The notes beneath the pieces were generated by a model that did no database searches, was not told the DNA's origin, and saw only the letters and a program-made list of their open reading frames with translations. A program made the position numbers and the translations under genes. From positions 744,001 through 808,000 of the forward strand of contig NZ_CP126267.1 of assembly GCF_001864935.2 (NCBI RefSeq): DNA of 64,000 nt. The letters run 5' to 3'. Positions 33,954 to 41,944 of this stretch are shown one piece after another. The stretch comes from Curtobacterium sp. MCBA15_012. Lineage in GTDB: Bacteria > Actinomycetota > Actinomycetes > Actinomycetales > Microbacteriaceae. Positions within the stretch are counted from its first letter, which is position 1, and each line of letters begins with the position of its first letter.

Positions 33954-35069
33954 ATGGACAGCACCGGCGTGGGCGGGCAGCACCGCCACGCCCGTCCGGA
34001 CGCCGTGCTCGAGGCCCTCGACTGGACGCGCGTCGTCGTCGGGACGGCCGCGCGCGCGATCGTCGCGACGGTCGTCGGGCTCGCGCTGTGGGCCGCCGCA
34101 CCGGCGGTCCTGGGGTGGCAGCCCACGACGGTCGTCACCGGCTCCATGGCCCCGAGGCTCACGCCGGGCGACGTCGTGGTCTCGCGCCCCGTGCCCGAGC
34201 CCGACGTCGTCCCGGGGCGTGTCCTGCTCGCCGACGACCCCGACCAGCCCGGTCACCTCCGCCTGCACCGCTACGTCGAGGCGCGTGACGACGGGACCCT
34301 CGTCACGAAGGGCGACGCGAACCCGGCGGCCGACTCCACCCCGCTCGACCGGTCGGCCGTGCACGGGGTCGGCTACCTCCGGGTGCCGTGGGTCGGCGTC
34401 CCGGTCGCGTGGGCGCACGAGGGGCGGTGGGGAGCCGTGGCCGGTGCCGCGGCCGTCCTCGCCGGTCTGCTCGCGCTGTGCGCGGTGGACGGCGGGTTGC
34501 GTCGGGCCGGCCGGGAGGCGCGTGGTGCGTCCGCCCCGCCGCCACCGTCCGGCGGCACGCGCGTCCACGGCCGTCGCTCGGCTCGCGGCCCGGCCGTGCG
34601 GGACGGCTCGCGGGCCGGTGCCCGGCACGCAGCGCTCCGGCAGGGGGGTGCGCTGCTCGTCACGGTGGCCGTGCTCGGTGGGGTAGGCCTGGTCGCGCCG
34701 GACCGCGCGGAGGCGGTGCCGTTCGCCGCGTCGACGACGTCGCCGCCGTCCAGGGTCACCGCTGCGGTCATGCCCGGGCCCACGAAGGTGACCTGCGTGT
34801 CCAACGGACCGGGGAAGGGGGTCACGATCTCGTGGACGAAGCCGAACTGGGCGATCCGCGGGTACGACGTCTCCTGGGGTGGGACACGGATCGCCTCGCC
34901 GGACGCCGCGGCCACGAGTGTCGTCGTCACGGCGGGGCTGCTCGACATCACGAGCGGCAAGATCACCGTCCGTGCGCTCGACGCCGGTCCGGGGAGCGTC
35001 TGGTCTGCCGACGGCGACGCGCAACCGACGGTGACCGTCGTCACGTCGTTGTCCCTGACCTGCAGCTGA
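33954..35069 (+). CDS. SipW-type signal peptidase I fused to an exported fibronectin-like domain
   Basis: 371-residue membrane protein. Residues 1-180 are an ER/SipW-type (S26B) signal peptidase: TM1 at about 28-50, nucleophile Ser in VVTGSMAPRL, His in LRLHRYVEA in place of the general-base lysine, Asp in TKGDANP, then a second span (about 158-178). A basic linker follows, then a signal-peptide-like segment (GGALLVTVAVLGGVGL, ending AEA) and a ~120-residue beta-rich exported domain resembling a fibronectin type III repeat. The fusion is unusual. Start could be GTG 33951 or ATG 33954. It is 15 nt after its presumed substrate gene, so the two form an operon. Confidence 0.82.
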   Translation: MDSTGVGGQHRHARPDAVLEALDWTRVVVGTAARAIVATVVGLALWAAAPAVLGWQPTTVVTGSMAPRLTPGDVVVSRPVPEPDVVPGRVLLADDPDQPGHLRLHRYVEARDDGTLVTKGDANPAADSTPLDRSAVHGVGYLRVPWVGVPVAWAHEGRWGAVAGAAAVLAGLLALCAVDGGLRRAGREARGASAPPPPSGGTRVHGRRSARGPAVRDGSRAGARHAALRQGGALLVTVAVLGGVGLVAPDRAEAVPFAASTTSPPSRVTAAVMPGPTKVTCVSNGPGKGVTISWTKPNWAIRGYDVSWGGTRIASPDAAATSVVVTAGLLDITSGKITVRALDAGPGSVWSADGDAQPTVTVVTSLSLTCS

Positions 35070-35133
35070 CGCGCTCTCCACAGGCCGCCGCGGGGCGTCG
35101 GGCGATGTCCCCGGCCGCCGCTACCGTGACGGC

Positions 35134-36297
35134 ATGCGCATCCTGCACACCGGCGACTGGCACCTCGGCCGCACGCTGCTCGGTGCGGACCTGCTCGAGC
35201 ACCAGGCCGCCTTCACCGACTTCCTCGTCGAGACGGTCCGTGCGCGGGCGGTCGACCTCGTCGTCATCGCCGGTGACGTCTACGACCGCGCGATCCCGCC
35301 GGTCGACGCCGTCCGGATCCTGTCGCGCGCGCTCGAGCGGCTCGCCGAGACCGCCACGGTGGTCCTGACGCCGGGCAACCACGACTCCGCGGCGCGGCTC
35401 GGCTTCGGTGCCGGGGTGATGCACGACCGCGTCCGGATCCTCGCCGAGCCGGCGGGCATCGCGACGCCCGTGCTCCTGTCCGACGACGCCGGACCGGTCG
35501 CGGTGTACGGCATCCCCTACCTGCACCCCGACCTCACCCGCCACGCCCTCGCCGCGGTCCCCGACGAGCCCCTCGCCCGGTCGCACCAGGCGGTCCTCGG
35601 AGCGGCGACCGAACGCGTGCGGGCCGACCTCGCGTCCCGACCGGGCACCAGGAGCGTCGTCGTCGCACACGCCTTCGTGGGCGGAGCCGCGCCGAGCGAC
35701 AGCGAACAGGACATCCGGGTCGGCGGGGTCGACGTGGTCTCCGCCTCGGTGTTCGACGGCGTCGACTACGTCGCACTCGGCCACCTGCACGGCCCGCAGC
35801 GCGTCGGGCCGGACGACCGGATCCGGTACGCGGGCTCCCCGCTCGCGTTCTCGTTCGGCGAGCGGCACCAGCGCAAGAGCGTGACCGTCGTCGACCTGGA
35901 GGCCGACGGATCGGTGACGGTCGAGCTCGTCCCGACCCCCGTGCCGCGCCGGCTCGTCGACGTCCGCGCGACGATCGCCGACGTCGAGTCCGGCGCGCAC
36001 GCGTCCGACGCCGACGCCTGGGTCCGCGTCGCGGTGACCGACACCGTCCACCCCGAACGGATGTACGCCCGCGTGAAGGACCACTTCCCGCACGCCCTGG
36101 CGATCACCCACGAGCCCGCGGAACGGCCCGAGCGTGCGGTCGCCACGGCGGTCTCGGCGACGTCCGACCCCGTCGAGGTCGCCGCCGACTTCGTCGCCTT
36201 CGCCACCGGCGCGGCACCGAGCGAGGACGACCGCGCCGTCCTGACCGAGGCGTACGAGGCCGCACTGCTCGCGATGCACGCCGACGGGGCCCGCTGA
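35134..36297 (+). CDS. sbcD: Exonuclease SbcCD, D subunit
   Basis: 387-residue Mre11-like metallophosphoesterase nuclease: MRILHTGDWHLGRTLLG (metal site DxH), VIAGDVYDRAIPP (GDxxD), LTPGNHDSA (GNHD), and later VVAHAFV and YVALGHLHGPQ (GHxH). A C-terminal capping domain follows. With SbcC it cuts hairpins and protein-blocked ends, notable in a genome so rich in palindromes. ATG 35134 has TACCGT exactly 6 nt upstream, predicting a leaderless mRNA. Its stop TGA shares one base with the sbcC ATG. Confidence 0.96.
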   Translation: MRILHTGDWHLGRTLLGADLLEHQAAFTDFLVETVRARAVDLVVIAGDVYDRAIPPVDAVRILSRALERLAETATVVLTPGNHDSAARLGFGAGVMHDRVRILAEPAGIATPVLLSDDAGPVAVYGIPYLHPDLTRHALAAVPDEPLARSHQAVLGAATERVRADLASRPGTRSVVVAHAFVGGAAPSDSEQDIRVGGVDVVSASVFDGVDYVALGHLHGPQRVGPDDRIRYAGSPLAFSFGERHQRKSVTVVDLEADGSVTVELVPTPVPRRLVDVRATIADVESGAHASDADAWVRVAVTDTVHPERMYARVKDHFPHALAITHEPAERPERAVATAVSATSDPVEVAADFVAFATGAAPSEDDRAVLTEAYEAALLAMHADGAR

Positions 36298-39200
36298 TGT
36301 ACCTGCACCGACTCGACCTGCAAGCCGTCGGGCCCTACCCCGACCTGGTCTCGATCGACTTCGCCGCGCTCGCGGCGTCCGGGGTGTTCCTGCTCGAGGG
36401 CCCGACCGGCTCGGGCAAGTCCACCATCATCGACGCCGTCGTGTTCGCCCTGTACGGCGGGCTGGCGGGCGAGTCCTCCACGCCCGACCGGCTGCACAGC
36501 CAGCACGCCGACCCCGGGGTCGAGCCCTTCGTCGACCTGGTGTTCGAGACGGGTGCCGGCGTGTACCGGGTCCGACGCACCCCGCAGTACGACCGCCCCA
36601 AGCAGCGCGGCACGGGCACCGTGCGGCAGCAGGCGTCCGCGCAGCTGTTCCGGCTCGCGCACCCCGCCGACACCGTGGGCGAGCCGGTCTCGTCCCGCAT
36701 CCCCGAGGTCGGGCTCGAGGTCGCGCGGATCGTCGGACTCGACAAGGTCCAGTTCCTGCAGACCGTGGTCCTGCCGCAGGGGGAGTTCGCGCGCTTCCTG
36801 CGGTCCCCGGGCGAGGAACGCCGCAAGCTCCTGCAGTCGCTGTTCGGCACGCAGGTCTACGACCGCACCGCCGAGGAACTCGCCGCCCGACGCCGGGCCG
36901 TGCAGGCCGAGGTCGAGGGCGCCGACGCCCGCGTGCGCGACGCCCTCAGCCGCTTCGCCCAGGCGGCCGGGGTCGACGACCCCGACGAGCAGCAGGTCGA
37001 CGCGACGGTCGCCGCCCTGCGGTCCACCGCCGACGAGGCCGCGGCCGCGCGGGACGCCGCCGTCGCCGCGGCACAGGCTGCGGCGCTCCGGGAGCAGACG
37101 GTCCGCGCCCGGGTCGCCGCCCGCGAGCGCCGGGCCGCACTGCTCGACCGGCAGCGCGCGCTCGACGACGGCGCCGCCCGGATCGCCACCGTGCGCGAAC
37201 GGCTCGGACTCGCCGCCAGGGCGACCCCGGTCGTGCTCGCCGCCGATGCGCTCGGTTCCGCTCGGGAGCGTGCGACCCGGGCGGCCGAGGCTGCTGCGGC
37301 GCTCCGTGCCCGGATCGGCCTCCGGCCCGACGCCGACGCCACCGGACGACGCGCTGCGCTGACCGCGTTCCTGGGCAACGTCCGGCACCTCGTGGCGGTC
37401 GAGGACTCCCTGGGAGCCCGACGTCGAGCACGGTCCGACGCGAGCCGACGGGTGGCGGAGCTGCTCGACCGCGCGGCGGCGCTCGACGAGGAGATCGCCG
37501 GTCGTCCGACCCAGCGTGCCGAGCTCGTCGAACGGCTCCGCGCCGCCACCGAGCGCGCGGCGGACGCCGAGGCTGCGCGGCTCGAGGTCGAGCGGGTCGC
37601 GCACCTGCGTGCCGAACTGGCCGCACGGGACCTGGCGCGCGGGTCGGTTGAGACGGCCGAGCGTGCCGTCGCGACCGCGCGGGCCACGGCCGAGCGTGCA
37701 CTCGCGGCCGAGCACGACGTGCGGTCGCGGCGGATCGCGGGCCTCGCGGGCGAGCTCGGTGCGGCCCTCGAAGCCGGGGCGCCGTGCCCGGTGTGCGGCG
37801 CGGTCGAGCACCCGGACCCCGCGGCACCGCAGGACGACCACCCCGCGGTCGAGGCGGTCGAGGCGGCGTCCCGGGCGACCCGGATCGCCGAGACGGCACT
37901 CTCCGACGCCGCGGCCGACCTCGCCGTCGCCCGGGCGCTCCTCGAGCGGCTCGACGAGACGGTCGGTGCCCTCGACGCCGCGACGCTCGCGGAGCGCGCC
38001 GCCGCGGCCGACGCCCGGGTGGCCGCCGCCGAGCAGGCAGCGGTCCAGGTGCGTGACCTCGACCGGCAGCGGGACGCACACGACGAGGGCACCACGACCC
38101 TCGAACGCGAGCGGGACGCCGTCCGGTCCCGGCACGCGGTGCTGGTCGCCACCGGCGCGGACGAGGACCGACGGCTCGCGGACGACACCGCCGCCGTCGA
38201 CGCCGCGCTCGGACGGGCGCGCGACCACCTGCGGGCGGAACCGCGGACTGGCGGGGCGCAGACACCCGACCAGCACCCGACCGGAGCGCCCACGGGTCGT
38301 CCGGCGTCGAGCGCGCACCCGTCCACCGACGGTCCAGCGACCCTCCACGAGGCGGTCGCAGCGCTCGACCACCTCGTCGCGGAGCTCGACGCGGTCCTCG
38401 TCGCCGAGGCCGGGGTCACGACGGCCGAGCGCATCGCCGAGGACCGGCAGCGCGACGTCCGGGCAGCGCTCGACCAGCACGGCCTCGCCGACGTCGCCGA
38501 CGCCCGGGCAGCTCGCCTGACCGCCGCCGACGAGGAGCGCCTGCGCGCCGAGGTGACGACCGCCGAGCGCGAGCGGGCCGTGGTCGAGGCCGGCCTCGCC
38601 GCACCGGACGTCGTCGAGGCGGCCGCGCTCGGCGACGAGCCGCTCGACGTCGACGCCGCACACGAGGCCCGGGTGCAGGCCGCCGACCGTGCCGACACGG
38701 CGACCCGGACCGCCCAGTCCGCGGCCGACCGAGCCGGAGCGGCCGCGGCGTGTGCCGCCGACCTCGACCGTGCCGTCCGGTCGCGCGACGCCACCTCGGC
38801 CCGCAGCCGCGCGGTCGTGCGGCTCGCCGACGTGGCCTCGGGTGTCGCCTCGGTGAACCCGAGCGGGATCACCCTCGGGACCTACGTGCTCATGCGGCGC
38901 TTCGAGGACGTCGTCGCCGCCGCGAACGACCGGCTGCGGGGGATGCTCGCGGGCCGCTTCACGCTCGAGACGTCCGACGAGCGCGAGGCCGGGTCACGCG
39001 CCCGACGCACCGGCCTCGCACTGGCGGTGCACGACCACACCACCGACACGCTCCGCGCCCCGGGCAGCCTGTCCGGCGGCGAGACGTTCACGGTGTCCCT
39101 GTGCCTCGCGCTCGGGCTGGCCGACGTCGTGCAGGCCGAGGCGGGCGGGGTCGCCCTCGGCACGCTGTTCGTCGACGAGGGGTTCGGCACGCTCGACCCC

Positions 39201-39362
39201 GAGACGCTCGACGACGTCATCGGGCAGCTCTCGCGCCTGACGGCCGGCGGTCGGCAGGTCGGCATCGTGAGCCACGTCGAGGAGCTCAAGCAGCGGATCC
39301 CCGAGCGGATCGCGGTCCGTCGCGCGCCGGGTGGCGGGTCCCGCGTCACGACGACGGTCTGA
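36297..39362 (+). CDS. sbcC: Exonuclease SbcCD, C subunit
   Basis: 1021-residue SMC/Rad50-like ATPase, partner of SbcD. Walker A (GPTGSGKST, about 35-43) and the Q-loop (FLQTVVLPQGEFARFL) are N-terminal; two long Ala/Arg/Glu-rich coiled-coil arms (about 190-490 and 515-850) flank a zinc hook CPVCG near 497-501; the C-terminal half has LSGGETFTVSL signature and Walker B LGTLFVDEGFG. Start ATG 36297 overlaps the sbcD stop (TGATG), giving tight coupling. Length and order are those of the family. Confidence 0.96.
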   Translation: MYLHRLDLQAVGPYPDLVSIDFAALAASGVFLLEGPTGSGKSTIIDAVVFALYGGLAGESSTPDRLHSQHADPGVEPFVDLVFETGAGVYRVRRTPQYDRPKQRGTGTVRQQASAQLFRLAHPADTVGEPVSSRIPEVGLEVARIVGLDKVQFLQTVVLPQGEFARFLRSPGEERRKLLQSLFGTQVYDRTAEELAARRRAVQAEVEGADARVRDALSRFAQAAGVDDPDEQQVDATVAALRSTADEAAAARDAAVAAAQAAALREQTVRARVAARERRAALLDRQRALDDGAARIATVRERLGLAARATPVVLAADALGSARERATRAAEAAAALRARIGLRPDADATGRRAALTAFLGNVRHLVAVEDSLGARRRARSDASRRVAELLDRAAALDEEIAGRPTQRAELVERLRAATERAADAEAARLEVERVAHLRAELAARDLARGSVETAERAVATARATAERALAAEHDVRSRRIAGLAGELGAALEAGAPCPVCGAVEHPDPAAPQDDHPAVEAVEAASRATRIAETALSDAAADLAVARALLERLDETVGALDAATLAERAAAADARVAAAEQAAVQVRDLDRQRDAHDEGTTTLERERDAVRSRHAVLVATGADEDRRLADDTAAVDAALGRARDHLRAEPRTGGAQTPDQHPTGAPTGRPASSAHPSTDGPATLHEAVAALDHLVAELDAVLVAEAGVTTAERIAEDRQRDVRAALDQHGLADVADARAARLTAADEERLRAEVTTAERERAVVEAGLAAPDVVEAAALGDEPLDVDAAHEARVQAADRADTATRTAQSAADRAGAAAACAADLDRAVRSRDATSARSRAVVRLADVASGVASVNPSGITLGTYVLMRRFEDVVAAANDRLRGMLAGRFTLETSDEREAGSRARRTGLALAVHDHTTDTLRAPGSLSGGETFTVSLCLALGLADVVQAEAGGVALGTLFVDEGFGTLDPETLDDVIGQLSRLTAGGRQVGIVSHVEELKQRIPERIAVRRAPGGGSRVTTTV

Positions 39363-39381
39363 CCCCCACCGCCCGGGACCG

Positions 39382-39453
39382 ACCGTGCCGGCGGGTCAGG
39401 GCGTCGGCGTGACGTCCACCGTGCCGGCGGGTCAGGGCGTCGGCGAGACGTCC
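39382..39453. repeat. 36-bp tandem duplication over a gene end
   Basis: 39382-39417 and 39418-39453 are identical but for one base. The second copy contains the stop codon (39432-39434, reverse strand) and last codons of the small sortase-linked gene; the first is a relic of the same 3' end. Confidence 0.93.
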
Positions 39454-39608
39454 ACGGTCCCGTCGGGCGGCGGCAGGATGTCGGCCGCGATCCACGGGAA
39501 CACGAAGGTGAAGAGCACCCACACGACCGCGGCGAGCAGCACGAGCAGCTCGAGCACCTTGAGGACGACGGGACCCGGCAGCACGCGCCAGACGAACGGG
39601 AAGATCAC
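39432..39608 (-). CDS. Small membrane protein co-encoded with sortase
   Basis: 58-residue protein: basic/aromatic N-terminus (VIFPFVWRVLPG), one long hydrophobic segment (about 14-42) and a short Asp/Pro tail. Its GTG overlaps the sortase stop (GTGA at 39605-39608), so it is coupled to the sortase gene. Such tiny one-span proteins next to class E sortases are common in Actinobacteria; function unknown. It is too short and overlapped to be found by length alone, but the overlap and the clean membrane segment support it. Its last codons are duplicated just downstream. Confidence 0.72.
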   Translation of the reverse strand: MIFPFVWRVLPGPVVLKVLELLVLLAAVVWVLFTFVFPWIAADILPPPDGTVDVSPTP

Positions 39609-40408
39609 TGCGGGGTCTCCGAGAGTTCCTTCGGGGTGCCCTCCGAGGCGGGCATCCAGTAGTCGAGCTTGGCGTGCGTGACGTACCGCTCCTTCGCGGA
39701 CCACATCGGGTGGCAGGCGGTCAGCGTGAGCCAGCGGTCCTCGGCGGAGGGCGCCACACCGGGCTGGTTCGGCACCGGTGCGATCGTCTCGATCTTGTCG
39801 GGCGTGACGATCTGCGAGTCGGTGACCTTGTAGACGTACCAGACGTCGAAGCCCTTCGCCTTGTCGGTCACGCGCACGACGACGGAGTCGCCGTCCTTGA
39901 GGTCGGCGATCTGGTTGAGGGGCTTGCCGTACGTGACGCGGTGCCCGGCGACGGCGAAGTTGCCCTCGGCGCCCGGCATCGCGGTGTCCTGGTAGTGGCC
40001 GAGGCCGATCGTGTTGAGGACCTTCTCGCGGTCGGTGCCCTCGCCGATCGGGCGAACGTAGTCGGCGCCGAAGCGGGGGATCTGCATCGTGCCGAAGACC
40101 GAGGTGACGTCCGGCGGCTCGGGCAGCACGGGCGCGGCGTCCCGGTGCTCGGTCCCGGCGGCGGTCGGTACCGGCGTCTGCTCCAGGTCCTGCACGAGGG
40201 CGGTCTGCTCGTTCACCGCGACGACGTCCGTCCACCACGCCGTCCACAGCACGTACAGTCCCGTGCCGGCACCGGCGATGATGAGCAGCTCGGCGACGAG
40301 CGACACGAGCGCACCACCGACGGTCTGACGGGGACGCCGTCGACCGGTCCGGGTGTCGTCCTCGCCCCGCGCGGATCGCCGCGACGGCATGGTGTCGTGT
40401 GCGGTCAC
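39605..40408 (-). CDS. Class E sortase
   Basis: 267-residue membrane-anchored transpeptidase. After a basic cytoplasmic N-terminus there is one membrane segment (about 28-50), a Pro-rich linker and the sortase beta-barrel: MQIPRFGADYVRPI, catalytic His in VAGHRVTYG, catalytic Cys in TLTACHPMW, and the Arg-bearing SAKERYV segment. Class E enzymes (SrtE) anchor LAxTG-type proteins to the wall; no LPxTG/LAxTG substrate gene is in this window. GTG 40408 is chosen for its AGGAG 4 nt upstream; ATG 40390 is an internal alternative. TATACC at about 40443-40448 (reverse) may be its -10. Confidence 0.92.
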   Translation of the reverse strand: MTAHDTMPSRRSARGEDDTRTGRRRPRQTVGGALVSLVAELLIIAGAGTGLYVLWTAWWTDVVAVNEQTALVQDLEQTPVPTAAGTEHRDAAPVLPEPPDVTSVFGTMQIPRFGADYVRPIGEGTDREKVLNTIGLGHYQDTAMPGAEGNFAVAGHRVTYGKPLNQIADLKDGDSVVVRVTDKAKGFDVWYVYKVTDSQIVTPDKIETIAPVPNQPGVAPSAEDRWLTLTACHPMWSAKERYVTHAKLDYWMPASEGTPKELSETPQ

Positions 40409-40495
40409 GGTGCTCCTGATCCGACGGATGCGGTGGTCGACCAGGTATAGCAGACGTGAGCGTCCGTCCGGTGTGGGCCGCGCTAGCCTGTGGAC

Positions 40496-40942
40496 GTGCC
40501 GTACCGCTTCCGGACCTTCCACGAGGACGACACCGACGCGGTCGTCGCACTGTGGGACGCCTGCGGACTCCTCCGTCCGTGGAACGACCCGCACCGGGAC
40601 ATCGCCCGCAAGACCGCCGAGCAGCCCGAGCTCTTCCTGGTCGCCGAACAGACCGATCCGGACGACGACGGGACCCCGGCCCTGCTCGGCGCGGGCATGG
40701 CCGGCTACGACGGGCACCGCGGCTGGGTGAACTACCTCGCGGTCCGGCCCGACCAGCAGGGCACCGGCCTGGGCCGTGCCTTCATGGCCGAGTTCGAGCG
40801 GCTGCTGCTCGAGCGCGGCTGCCCGAAGGTCAACGTGCAGGTGCGCGCCGGCAACGAGCAGGTGCTCGGCTTCTACGCCTCGCTCGGGTACGCCGAGGAC
40901 CACGCGGTGTCCCTGGGCAAGCGCCTCGTCGCCGACGACTGA
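40496..40942 (+). CDS. YpeA-like GNAT acetyltransferase
   Basis: 148-residue GNAT enzyme closely following the YpeA pattern: FRTFHEDDTDAVVALWDAC, LLRPWNDPHRDI, LFLVAE, GYDGHRGWVNYLAV (acetyl-CoA strand), QQGTGLGRAFM (pyrophosphate loop Q/RxxGxG/A) and RGCPKVNVQVRAGNE ending LSLGKRL. The natural substrate of YpeA-type proteins is unknown. GTG 40496 is selected over the in-frame GTG 40490 because TAGCCT (40484-40489) then ends exactly 6 nt upstream. Divergent from the sortase, convergent with the DMT transporter. Confidence 0.9.
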   Translation: MPYRFRTFHEDDTDAVVALWDACGLLRPWNDPHRDIARKTAEQPELFLVAEQTDPDDDGTPALLGAGMAGYDGHRGWVNYLAVRPDQQGTGLGRAFMAEFERLLLERGCPKVNVQVRAGNEQVLGFYASLGYAEDHAVSLGKRLVADD

Positions 40943-40948
40943 CCGACG

Positions 40949-41908
40949 TCACGCGAGCGCCAACCCGACGGCCGCCGCGAACGCCAGCCCGACCCCGCTC
41001 CACTGCACCGCGGTGAGCCGCTCGCGCAGCACCACCCCCGCGAGCGCGACCGTCCCGATCGGGTACAGCGCGTTGAGCACGCTCACGACCGGCAGGGTCG
41101 ACGGGTCCTCCCCGGCGCGCAGCGCCGCCTGGATGCAGACGTTCGCCAACGCGTCCAGCACGCCGCACGCGACGACCGTCGCGACGACCCGACGCGACCA
41201 CCCGCCCACGCGCCCCGCCCCGCCGACCGGCACCGCGCCTCCCGACCGCAGCGACGCACCGGGCCGCGCCGACCCGCCCGCCGGCACCGCGCCTCCAGGC
41301 CGCCCCGCGCCACCCGTGCGCACCGCGACCACCACCGCCACCGCACCGAGCAGCACCGTCTGCACCCCGCGCGCGACGAGCAGCGGCGCGACCCCGGACC
41401 CGTCCGGCGTCGCGTCGTAGGCGAGCACGATCCCGCCGAAGCCGCACCCCGCGACCGCTGCCGTGACCAGTCCGACGGCCGTGACCCGCGCGCCCGAGGT
41501 GTCGCGCACCGCCGCGACGAGCACCACCGCGACGACCGCCACCACGAGCGCGGCCCACCCCGTCGGCGACAGCACCGTGCCCCGCACCAGGGCGACCACC
41601 ACGGGCACGACGGCCGCGAACACGGCCGTGAGGGGCGACAACACGCTCATCGGCCCGACGGCGAGCGCGCGGTACAGGAGCAGGACGCCGATCCCGCCGG
41701 AGCACCCGGCGACGAGCCCCCAGCCGACGGCAGCCCCCGAGAGGTCGGCACCGACGAGCGGGACCCCGACCAGGAGCGGCACCAGCCCGACCGCGGCGGT
41801 GGCCGCCGCGACCGTGACGGCACGCAGGTGCCTCGCCGCGACACCGCCCAGGAAGTCGGCGGCGCCGTAGACGACGGCCCCGGTCAGGGCGAGCAGCACG
41901 GTGGTCAC
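40949..41908 (-). CDS. EamA/DMT family transporter
   Basis: 319-residue membrane transporter with ten hydrophobic segments in two EamA halves (YGAADFLGGVAARHL at the start; LTAVFAAVVPVVVAL; NALYPIGTVALAGVVL, ERLTAVQW near the end). Substrate unknown. Between the halves (about residues 192-233) there is a Gly/Pro/Arg-rich loop encoded by two 54-bp copies carrying the GGAGGCGCGGTGCCGG-type dispersed repeat, as if a palindromic element had expanded in frame. GTG 41908 is used: CAGGAT ends 7 nt upstream and its ATG (41917 on this strand) is part of that hexamer. Confidence 0.87.
   Translation of the reverse strand: MTTVLLALTGAVVYGAADFLGGVAARHLRAVTVAAATAAVGLVPLLVGVPLVGADLSGAAVGWGLVAGCSGGIGVLLLYRALAVGPMSVLSPLTAVFAAVVPVVVALVRGTVLSPTGWAALVVAVVAVVLVAAVRDTSGARVTAVGLVTAAVAGCGFGGIVLAYDATPDGSGVAPLLVARGVQTVLLGAVAVVVAVRTGGAGRPGGAVPAGGSARPGASLRSGGAVPVGGAGRVGGWSRRVVATVVACGVLDALANVCIQAALRAGEDPSTLPVVSVLNALYPIGTVALAGVVLRERLTAVQWSGVGLAFAAAVGLALA
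41227..41296. repeat. Dispersed GGGAGGCGCGG repeat inside the DMT gene
   Basis: Two half-elements (41227-41244 and 41281-41296) share 16 bp with the arms of the terminator hairpins at 11184-11199 and 32052-32067. They are 54 bp apart and in frame, encoding the glycine-rich loop of the transporter. Confidence 0.85.
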
Positions 41909-41944
41909 GGGTCCCATCCTGCCCGGCCCGGTAGCCTGCGCAGG

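Noticed and set aside
33954-35069. Two separate genes instead of one fusion
   Set aside because: No stop codon or ribosome site separates the peptidase from the exported domain in the given sequence; a separate internal GTG start remains possible but is not supported.
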